The translations under genes were made by a program, and so were the position numbers. From contig DQUE01000039.1 in the NCBI GenBank assembly GCA_015662405.1, positions 1-5,102 on the forward strand: a stretch of DNA of 5,102 bases. Direction: 5' to 3'. Position 1 is the first letter of the stretch; each line of letters begins with the position of its first letter. Under the pieces are notes generated by a model, which saw only the letters and a program-made list of their open reading frames with translations, was not told the DNA's origin and did no database searches. Positions 1-5,102 of the stretch are shown here, in pieces. The stretch is from Sulfurimonas autotrophica. GTDB lineage: Bacteria > Campylobacterota > Campylobacteria > Campylobacterales > Sulfurimonadaceae.

Positions 1-1257
1 AGAGTACGTTTAGGCAGTAAACTCAAGCCTTTTAGTGTGGCTGTTTTATTTTCTGCAGAGCCAAAAATACGTTCAAATGATACTGAGTACCCATATAGAC
101 AAAACAGTAATTTTTACTATATGAGTGGGTTTAAAGAGGATAATGCTGCTTTAGTAATTGTAAAAGGTGCAACAAAATTCCATACATACCTCTTTGTAGC
201 AAAGAAAGATAAAACACAAGAGCTTTGGCATGGAAAAAGATTAGGAAAAGAGCGCGCTAAAGAGCTTTTTTTAGTAGATGATGTTTTTGATAGAGATGAA
301 TTTGGAGCAAAATTTAAAGAGTTTGTTGATAAGAAACAGCATATTTATTATGATTTTAGCATTGAATACGTAAAAGTCAAAATCTTAAAACGCCATAGCA
401 ATAGTATACAAAGTTATGAAAACCTAGCAAGCTATATTGAGCGTATGCGTTTAATTAAATCAAAATCTGAAATAAAACTGATAAAAAAAGCAATCAATAT
501 TACAAAAAAAGCGCATCACATGGCGATGAAGCGAGCAAAAAAGTTAGCGTATGAGTATGAACTGCAGGCAGATATAGAGCACGTTTTTAAAAAGAATGGT
601 GCCTACAGTGATGCATATACATCTATAGTTGCCTGTGGGAATTCGGCAAATACACTCCACTATATAGATAACAATAAAAAACTCAAGAAAGGGGAACTTA
701 TTCTTATAGATGCTGGATGTGAATATGAGTATTATGCTAGTGATATTACAAGAACGATACCCGTAGATGGAAGATTTACAAAGGCGCAAGAAGAGGTATA
801 TGCAATGGTTTTGCATGTACAAAAAGAGATTATAAAAATGATTCGTCCAGGTATATTCAAAAGTGCATTACAAAAAAAATCAGAAGAACTGCTCTGTCAA
901 GGAATGATTGATTTGGGTATTTTAAAGGGAAATTTGAAAGAGTGCATAAAAGAAAAAGCACATAGAAAATACTATCCTCATGGCATCGGACACTGGATGG
1001 GGCTTGATGTCCATGATACATGTCCTTATAAAAAGCCAAATGGCAAAGAGATTCCACTGCAACCAGGTATGGTTATGACCATAGAGCCTGGCATCTATCT
1101 TGATATAGCGGATGAAAATATTCCTAAAAAATACAGAGGCATAGGTGTACGCATAGAGGATGATATTTTGGTGACAAAAAAGGGGCATAAAAATCTCTCT
1201 TATGCAATTGCAAAAGAGATTGATGCGATTACGCATAAGAGTGGTTTGAAAGAGTAA
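1..1257 (+). CDS. pepP: Xaa-Pro aminopeptidase (aminopeptidase P), 5' end cut by window edge
   Basis: Metal-dependent cytosolic peptidase of the M24B (pita-bread) family, which removes an N-terminal residue preceding proline. Residues are numbered from the GTG at 37. The aminopeptidase P N-terminal domain is recognised by the TEYPYRQNSNFYYMSGF segment (residues 16-32), which closely matches E. coli PepP. The catalytic domain keeps all five expected di-metal ligands: D225 (LIDAGCEY), D236 (SDITRT), H319 (HGIGHWMGLDVHD), E350 (TIEPG) and E374 (RIEDD). H208, H315 and H326 match the family's other conserved active-site histidines. The frame stays open to base 1, and the codons before the GTG (RVRLGSKLKPFS) still align with the family, so the GTG is internal and the true start lies roughly a dozen codons upstream of the window. 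The stop is TAA at 1255-1257. In related genomes aroQ often precedes it, which is recollection and not visible here. Identification is near certain. Confidence 0.96.
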   Translation, partial: RVRLGSKLKPFSVAVLFSAEPKIRSNDTEYPYRQNSNFYYMSGFKEDNAALVIVKGATKFHTYLFVAKKDKTQELWHGKRLGKERAKELFLVDDVFDRDEFGAKFKEFVDKKQHIYYDFSIEYVKVKILKRHSNSIQSYENLASYIERMRLIKSKSEIKLIKKAINITKKAHHMAMKRAKKLAYEYELQADIEHVFKKNGAYSDAYTSIVACGNSANTLHYIDNNKKLKKGELILIDAGCEYEYYASDITRTIPVDGRFTKAQEEVYAMVLHVQKEIIKMIRPGIFKSALQKKSEELLCQGMIDLGILKGNLKECIKEKAHRKYYPHGIGHWMGLDVHDTCPYKKPNGKEIPLQPGMVMTIEPGIYLDIADENIPKKYRGIGVRIEDDILVTKKGHKNLSYAIAKEIDAITHKSGLKE

Positions 1258-1268
1258 AACTGTAGTAG

Positions 1269-1358
1269 ATGACAATAAAAAGTAATGTAATTGAGTTAGC
1301 AGAATTTTTAGAGGTAAGTCCACTAGAGATTATTGAGAATAAAGAGGTTAGAAAATGA
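1269..1358 (+). CDS. Small ORF (29 codons) overlapping the methyltransferase start; unrecognised
   Basis: A 29-residue acidic peptide begins MTIKSNVIELAEF and ends in NKEVRK. Its ATG lies 11 bases after the pepP stop. Its TGA (1356-1358) overlaps the methyltransferase ATG in an ATGA arrangement, which is typical of translationally coupled genes. The segment LAEFLEVSPLEIIE resembles part of a helix-turn-helix as seen in XRE-type regulators, but it is too short for a complete domain. A TAG sits immediately upstream in frame (1266-1268), so the ORF cannot extend leftward. No strong ribosome binding site precedes it; the purine run AAAGAG near the end of pepP is too far away to be convincing. It could be a leader peptide coupling pepP to the methyltransferase, a remnant of a lost regulator or restriction gene, or a chance ORF. 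Evidence is positional and compositional only. Confidence 0.35.
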   Translation: MTIKSNVIELAEFLEVSPLEIIENKEVRK

Positions 1359-2362
1359 ACTATATAGGCTCAAAATTAAAGCTATCCTCTTGGATACTTA
1401 AAGAGGTAAAAAGAGTGGTTGGTAGTGACTTGTCTCAAAAAGTTTTTTGCGATATGTTTGCAGGAACTGGCATAGTTGGTAGAGTATTTAAAAAAGAGGT
1501 AAAGAGGGTTATTAGTAATGATCTGGAGTACTATAGTTATGTGTTAAATAAAAACTATATTGAAAATCATAAAGCAATTGATGAAAAAGAAAAATACATC
1601 GAAGAGCTAAATAATCTCCCTGTCATTGAAGATGGCTTTATCTATCAAAACTACTGCTTAGGTAGTGGAAGTGGAAGGCAATATTTTAGTGATGCAAATG
1701 GTAAAAAGATAGATGCTATTAGAACCAAAATACAAGAGTGGAAAGAAAACAATAAAATCAATTCTAATTTATATTATTTTTTATTAGCTTCACTTCTTGA
1801 GAGTGCAGACAAGGTCGCAAATACTGCCTCTGTTTATGGGGCATTTTTAAAGCATATGAAAAAATCTGCTTTAAAAGAGTTGATTTTAGAGCCTGCTTAT
1901 TTTGTAGAGAATGAGAATGCACATCAAGTATTTAACAGAGACAGTAATGAATTGATCAAAGAGATTAGTGGAGATATTTTATATTTAGATCCGCCATATA
2001 ATCAAAGAGAGTATGGAGCAAATTATCATCTATTAAACACAATTGCAAAATATGATAATTTTATACCAAAAGGCAAAACGGGATTAAGAGAGTACAATCG
2101 CTCTAGCTACTGTAAAAAAGCGAAAGTGCATAGTAGTTTTGAAGAGCTAATAAAGCATGCAGACTTTCAATATATTTTTCTAAGTTATAACAATGAAGGG
2201 TTAATGAGCAAGGATGATGTTGCAACTATTATGAAAAAATATGGAGAGTACAGTTTAGTTACAAAAGAGTATCAAAGATACAAAGCGGATAAAACTGAGA
2301 GTAGAAAGCATCAAGCAGATAAAACTTATGAGTATTTACATATACTGAAAAAGAGTTCATGA
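1355..2362 (+). CDS. D12-class adenine-N6 DNA methyltransferase, M.NlaIII/M.HpyI-like (CATG type suspected)
   Basis: Transfers a methyl group from S-adenosylmethionine to N6 of adenine in a specific DNA site. The motif order is that of the alpha (D12/Dam-like) group. Motif X is NYIGSK (residues 2-7), the AdoMet-binding motif I is DMFAGTG (33-39), an acidic motif follows in SNDLEYY (54-60), the catalytic motif IV is DPPY (212-215) and a later strand is YIFLSYNNEG (273-282). The start MNYIGSKLKL and the YGANYHLLNTIA and LASLLESADKVANTASVYGAF blocks recall the CATG-specific M.NlaIII/M.HpyI enzymes. That specificity is from memory and unproven. At 335 residues it appears full length, with all catalytic motifs intact. 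The start is supported by a strong Shine-Dalgarno AAAGAGG at 1341-1347, seven bases before the ATG. The ATG overlaps the stop of the small ORF before it. No cognate endonuclease is in the window, so it is either solitary or split from its partner. Confidence 0.93.
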   Translation: MNYIGSKLKLSSWILKEVKRVVGSDLSQKVFCDMFAGTGIVGRVFKKEVKRVISNDLEYYSYVLNKNYIENHKAIDEKEKYIEELNNLPVIEDGFIYQNYCLGSGSGRQYFSDANGKKIDAIRTKIQEWKENNKINSNLYYFLLASLLESADKVANTASVYGAFLKHMKKSALKELILEPAYFVENENAHQVFNRDSNELIKEISGDILYLDPPYNQREYGANYHLLNTIAKYDNFIPKGKTGLREYNRSSYCKKAKVHSSFEELIKHADFQYIFLSYNNEGLMSKDDVATIMKKYGEYSLVTKEYQRYKADKTESRKHQADKTYEYLHILKKSS

Positions 2363-2413
2363 AAACTTCTCCTATACAATTATCCATCTATTATTATAAG
2401 TTGTTTTATAAAG

Positions 2414-2429
2414 TGGTACAGAATATGCT
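2414..2429 (+). promoter_or_regulatory. Candidate sigma-54 (RpoN) promoter for the diguanylate cyclase gene
   Basis: The sequence TGGTACAGAATATGCT matches the -24/-12 consensus TGGCACGNNNNTTGCW at 9 of 12 informative positions. The invariant GG (2415-2416) and GC (2427-2428) have exactly the right spacing. It lies wholly in the 95-base gap after the methyltransferase stop. Transcription would start near 2440, leaving a short leader that contains the Shine-Dalgarno AAGGA (2448-2452), five bases before the ATG at 2458. In Campylobacterota RpoN, with the FlgR/FlgS two-component system, controls mid-to-late flagellar genes, so the match suggests a link to motility. A weak sigma-70 alternative is a TTGTTT at 2401-2406 and TATGCT at 2424-2429, which is a poorer fit. 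Confidence 0.6.
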
Positions 2430-2457
2430 TTATAGGTTTTAAAAAATAAGGATATTT

Positions 2458-3693
2458 ATGCAGTTTATAGAAGCGCTCAAACTCAGAAGCAAACTTTTTT
2501 TCCTTTTTTTATTAATAACCATAGGCTTATTTGCGCTTGGTTTTATAGGTGTAACATATGTTAATGCTATGAAAAAAAATATGGACTCTTTGTATTTTGG
2601 CTCTCTTATTCCTATCACAGAACTCAATGAAATTATGCAAACATATAACTATAAGCTTGCAAATACCATCTACAAAGCAAGTAGAGATAGCGTAAGTCTA
2701 AGTGAAGCAGCTACTGAAATTGAATCATCTCTCAACAATATTAATAAAAAATGGAAGAGCTATATGTCTCATTTCAAGAGAGAATATGAACTGAACTATT
2801 TGGAATATGCTGACTTAGAAATTGAGCGCACAAATGATTATTTTTATAACGTTTTGCATATGGTAAAATCATCTAAAGATTTACAGCGTATTTCTATAAA
2901 TACACTTGAAAAAAAAGTCGAGTCTATTCATAATGTTTTAGAAAAACTGATAAATTATGAAGTGAATATGGCAAATTATGAAAGAAAGAAATTTTTATAT
3001 ACATATGATGCTATTATGATGAAATTAGGTATCTCTCTTGGGGTAATTATTTTGGGCGTGCTTGTTATGCTTTTTTATGTATTTGATAGTATTCAAAAGG
3101 ATCAAACAAGATTGGAAGTAGCAACAAAGAAACTCACAGTTGCCAATAAAAAACTCGAAAATGCCTCCTATACAGACTCTTTAACAAATCTTCATAATAG
3201 AAGATATTTTAACTTAATATTTGATAGAGAGGTGAAACGTGCAAAACGAAATAAAACCTATATAACATTTATGATGCTCGATATTGATTATTTTAAACAA
3301 TATAATGATACCTATGGGCATGTTGCAGGGGATGTGGCACTTAAAAGTGTTGCAAAAGTCTTAAAAGAGACGCTCAAACGCCCAGGTGATTATGTATTTA
3401 GACTTGGTGGAGAAGAGTTTGGTGTGCTATTGTGTGGTACAGATGAGACAAATAGTGCTAATATTGCTAGAGAAATATGTGATGCTGTTCGAGCAAAAAA
3501 AATCAAACATGAAGCATCTAAAGTGAATCAATTTCTTACAATATCTATTGGTGTTGTTTGCTGTATAGCAGATGATGCACTTGAAGAGGATATCTTAATC
3601 ACCCGCGCTGATGAAATGCTCTATGAAGCAAAAGAGAGTGGACGAGACAGGTACATCATCACATCCAATGCCTCTAAGGAAAAGATTGCCTAA
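2458..3693 (+). CDS. Membrane-bound diguanylate cyclase with periplasmic four-helix-type sensor and GGEEF domain
   Basis: Makes the second messenger cyclic di-GMP from two GTP at the inner membrane. Residues about 13-37 form a first transmembrane helix. Residues about 38-185 are a helical, presumably periplasmic region whose start (MDSLYFGSLIPITELNEIM) resembles the four-helix-bundle ligand-binding domains of chemoreceptors. A second transmembrane helix spans about 189-210, followed by a short coiled linker (about 215-236). The GGDEF domain runs from about 238 to 402 and has DSLTNLHNRRYF (240-251), the metal-binding DID (275-277), N283, D292 and the active-site GGEEF (317-321). The inhibitory I-site RPGD (308-311) lies exactly five residues before it, so both catalysis and product inhibition should be intact. 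No EAL domain is present. It has its own promoter region (sigma-54-like, see that entry) and ends in a four-base overlap with the opposing SUI1 gene. The signal sensed cannot be read from the sequence. Confidence 0.95.
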   Translation: MQFIEALKLRSKLFFLFLLITIGLFALGFIGVTYVNAMKKNMDSLYFGSLIPITELNEIMQTYNYKLANTIYKASRDSVSLSEAATEIESSLNNINKKWKSYMSHFKREYELNYLEYADLEIERTNDYFYNVLHMVKSSKDLQRISINTLEKKVESIHNVLEKLINYEVNMANYERKKFLYTYDAIMMKLGISLGVIILGVLVMLFYVFDSIQKDQTRLEVATKKLTVANKKLENASYTDSLTNLHNRRYFNLIFDREVKRAKRNKTYITFMMLDIDYFKQYNDTYGHVAGDVALKSVAKVLKETLKRPGDYVFRLGGEEFGVLLCGTDETNSANIAREICDAVRAKKIKHEASKVNQFLTISIGVVCCIADDALEEDILITRADEMLYEAKESGRDRYIITSNASKEKIA

Positions 3694-4034
3694 TGTCCAT
3701 GTTTAAAACGAAATCCCTCTTCTATTAGGAGTGGACGAATCTTTTCATGAAGCTCTCCTTGAAACTCCATCCAGTTTTCTTTGCAACTGCCACCACAGCC
3801 AAGCCTCTTTTTAAGCATTTTTAGCAGTGCTATCTGCTCCTCTTTTGGTCTGTGAAATTCACCTACAAGTGTGACAGTTTTCCCTCTGCGTTTCTCTTTT
3901 TGAAAGAGTAAAAAATGTTTTTCTCTTTCTTTTATTTCAGTTGTAACTTCTGTTTTACGAGGACTTTGTACTTCTGTCCAGCCATCTTCTATATCTGCTC
4001 CTATGAAAAGATCTAGCTTTTTTCCTCTACTCAT
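3690..4034 (-). CDS. yciH: SUI1/eIF1-like translation factor homologue (YciH family)
   Basis: A 114-residue protein of the SUI1 family, the bacterial relatives of eukaryotic initiation factor eIF1. Such proteins are thought to act at the ribosome in start-codon selection or stress-related translational control, and their bacterial role is only partly defined. The SUI1 domain occupies about residues 45-112. Its hallmarks are RRGKTVTLVGEF (49-60), the helix EEQIALLKMLKKRLG and the glycine-rich loop CGGSCKENWMEFQGEL (80-95), comparable to GCGGAVKDGVIEIQGD in E. coli YciH. The N-terminal 40 residues are a charged, probably flexible tail. It has two cysteines, C80 and C84, flanking the GGS of the loop. 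The ATG overlaps the TGA of the preceding FAH-like gene (ATGA, 4031-4034), with a modest Shine-Dalgarno AGAAG seven bases upstream inside that gene, so translation is probably coupled. Its TAG meets the diguanylate cyclase stop head-on. Confidence 0.9.
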   Translation of the reverse strand: MSRGKKLDLFIGADIEDGWTEVQSPRKTEVTTEIKEREKHFLLFQKEKRRGKTVTLVGEFHRPKEEQIALLKMLKKRLGCGGSCKENWMEFQGELHEKIRPLLIEEGFRFKHGH

Positions 4035-4882
4035 GCATATACTTCTTGTGCTAGAATGCTCATGTTGTTTTTTTTGTACTCTTTTTTCTCGAGCGTATTG
4101 ACTACATCATCTAAAGAGTGTTTTTTATGATTATAAACAACAACAAAAACTTCATCGCCTGCTTGTAAAAAGGTCTTTTCACCATAGGGTGTATATCGTG
4201 TTGCTCCTATACTTATAAGAAGATTTTGAGGCTGTTTCCATGGAAGCATATACGATTTTATATCCTCTAGAGGTCCGAAATCTGTTTGCGTGTTTATCTG
4301 AGTTGTTATCCACTGGATGAGTTGCTCATAAAAGTAGCTATACCCTGTGAGTGCAACATTTTCACCATAGGCATGGAGTTTGCCGTTGCGACGAAGAAAA
4401 CTACAGATGCTGTAATTATCCATCACTCCGCCTTGTGTGAAACTATCAATAGGAATAGGTTTTTCAGCAATACCTTTTGAATCCATTCCCCAATTTTTTT
4501 TATCGCTTATCTTTTCTGCTCCACTTATACGGATAGAAACGTCATTATAAGCAGCAAAAGATTTTGGGACAATGCTCTTTATTTGCTCTGCATCATACGC
4601 TATTTCACACAGCAGAGCAACCTCTGGTTCTGCTTGAACATTGACATCCTCTTTTGGGAGTTTGATCCTCTTGGAGGAGAGAGGGTAGGTAAAGAGCATC
4701 TCTCTTGGGCGAATGTTATCTATTGCTTTTTCACATGGAAGATAAAAGGGAAAAATGCCTTTTGGAGCAGCTTCATCTTCTGTAATGATATCTTGAAACT
4801 CTGCAAGCTCTCCCGCTTGGGCAAGGTGTAGTGCAAAGTTACCTGCTATACCTAACCCTAAATAGTTTGCATACTTTTGCAT
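4031..4882 (-). CDS. Uncharacterised protein with fumarylacetoacetate-hydrolase-like features (possibly DUF5718)
   Basis: A 283-residue, probably cytosolic protein; no signal peptide or membrane helix is seen. The N-terminus (GLGIAGNFALHLAQAGE, residues 9-25) fits a conserved Campylobacterota family that I believe is DUF5718, though that name is from memory. The middle and C-terminus parallel the FAH fold. EPEVALLCEI (85-94) carries an ExE pair, NDVSIR (113-118) carries the expected aspartate D114, and WGMDSKGIAEKPIPI (131-145) resembles the WxxxKGFDxxxPxGP stretch. ISIGATRY (224-230) and the LQAGDEV turn (239-245) sit where FAH proteins have TGTP and the L-x-x-GD-x-V strand. E85, E87 and D114 would be the divalent-metal ligands. 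FAH enzymes hydrolyse or decarboxylate beta-keto acids; no substrate can be assigned here. It lies two bases after an ABC-F gene and overlaps a SUI1 gene. Its ATG has no strong Shine-Dalgarno, so coupling to the ABC-F gene is likely. Confidence 0.85.
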   Translation of the reverse strand: MQKYANYLGLGIAGNFALHLAQAGELAEFQDIITEDEAAPKGIFPFYLPCEKAIDNIRPREMLFTYPLSSKRIKLPKEDVNVQAEPEVALLCEIAYDAEQIKSIVPKSFAAYNDVSIRISGAEKISDKKNWGMDSKGIAEKPIPIDSFTQGGVMDNYSICSFLRRNGKLHAYGENVALTGYSYFYEQLIQWITTQINTQTDFGPLEDIKSYMLPWKQPQNLLISIGATRYTPYGEKTFLQAGDEVFVVVYNHKKHSLDDVVNTLEKKEYKKNNMSILAQEVYA

Positions 4883-4884
4883 AG

Positions 4885-5102
4885 CTATAATGTTCCAGCC
4901 TCTTTAGCAGCAGCAAACTCCTCATAACTTCCTTGAAAGTCTGTATAGGTATGGTCAGGGTGTAACTCAATAATACGCGTAGCAAAGGCATCGAGTAGTT
5001 CACGGTCATGAGAGACACAGATAACGTTGCCTGTAAATGCATGGAGTGCTTCACCAAGTGCAACAATTGCTTCAAGGTCAAGATGGTTAGTTGGTTCATC
5101 AA
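4885..5102 (-). CDS. ABC-F family ATPase, C-terminal 71 residues (5' part beyond window)
   Basis: The reverse strand from the right edge reads DEPTNHLDLEAIV, the Walker B/D-loop of the second nucleotide-binding domain. It then gives CVSHDRELLDAFATRIIEL with the H-loop histidine, and ends DFQGSYEEFAAAKEAGTL before a TAG at 4887-4885. The DEPTNHLD signature and duplicated-ATPase style are diagnostic of ABC-F proteins, soluble ATPases that bind the ribosomal E site and modulate translation or give ribosome protection; they are not transporters. The ending resembles E. coli YbiT (DFSGNYEDYLRSKG), so the YbiT subgroup is favoured over EttA or Uup. The first two bases at the window edge complete a codon lying outside, consistent with the hydrophobic residue before Walker B. 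The stop is followed after two bases by the FAH-like gene, so the two are almost certainly co-transcribed. The subgroup is inferred from the tail alone. Confidence 0.93.
   Translation of the reverse strand, partial: DEPTNHLDLEAIVALGEALHAFTGNVICVSHDRELLDAFATRIIELHPDHTYTDFQGSYEEFAAAKEAGTL

Noticed and set aside
37..39. GTG as the start of pepP
   Set aside because: The frame is open to base 1 and the twelve codons before the GTG still align with the aminopeptidase P N-terminus, so the real start is outside the window.
544..1323. Minus-strand ORFs opposite pepP
   Set aside because: They are low-complexity, cysteine- and phenylalanine-rich translations of the antisense of a well-conserved gene, with no family resemblance.
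2283..2327. Near-repeat of ADKT in the methyltransferase C-terminus
   Set aside because: Two short copies in a charged segment that appears to be normal for this methyltransferase family, not a DNA repeat element.
2394..2411. Inverted repeat TTATAA-gttgtt-TTATAA after the methyltransferase
   Set aside because: A six-pair all-AT stem with no T-run is too weak for an intrinsic terminator. It may be chance in AT-rich DNA, though it does sit just upstream of the sigma-54 site.
2495..2510. Two T7 tracts near the 5' end of the diguanylate cyclase gene (possible phase variation)
   Set aside because: They encode a phenylalanine/leucine-rich membrane helix, are short for slippage hotspots, and similar A8/T8 runs occur elsewhere in the window (872-879, 4068-4075).
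4286..4831. Plus-strand ORFs opposite the FAH-like gene
   Set aside because: They are antisense shadows without a ribosome binding site or recognisable domains.
4839..5102. Long minus-strand reading frame at the right edge
   Set aside because: It is a shifted frame over the ABC-F gene. The correct frame gives DEPTNHLD and SHDRELL and stops at 4885.

Overview
The window looks like chromosomal DNA from an AT-rich Campylobacterota (epsilonproteobacterial) genome, probably of the Sulfurimonas/Sulfuricurvum/Sulfurovum type. The basis is the lysine-, isoleucine- and asparagine-rich proteins, tight gene packing with ATGA overlaps, and the family make-up. The exact genus cannot be fixed from the sequence alone. 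There are no tRNA or rRNA genes, CRISPR arrays, insertion sequences or recognisable attachment sites, and no gene-free stretch longer than 100 bases.

Plus-strand half (1-3693). The window opens inside pepP, an Xaa-Pro aminopeptidase whose first dozen or so codons lie outside the left edge. After 97 bases, which hold a 29-codon ORF (1269-1358) ending in an ATGA overlap, comes a D12-class adenine-N6 DNA methyltransferase (1355-2362) resembling the CATG-specific M.NlaIII/M.HpyI group. No restriction endonuclease is visible beside it. A 95-base intergenic gap follows, carrying a good match to a sigma-54 (RpoN) promoter. It drives a membrane-bound diguanylate cyclase (2458-3693) with a periplasmic helical sensor, a GGEEF active site and an intact RxxD inhibitory site.

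Minus-strand half (5102-3690). Reading leftward there is a compact operon: the C-terminal end of an ABC-F ATPase (YbiT-like), then a 283-residue protein with remote fumarylacetoacetate-hydrolase-like features (2-base gap), then a SUI1/YciH-type translation-factor homologue (4-base ATGA overlap). The outer two are ribosome-related families, so the middle protein of unknown function is the interesting guest. The SUI1 gene and the diguanylate cyclase gene converge and overlap by four bases at their stop codons, with no terminator visible between them.

No wholly new multi-gene system is evident. The best leads are the sigma-54 promoter on the c-di-GMP gene, the FAH-like protein inside a translation-linked operon, and the tiny ORF coupled to the methyltransferase.
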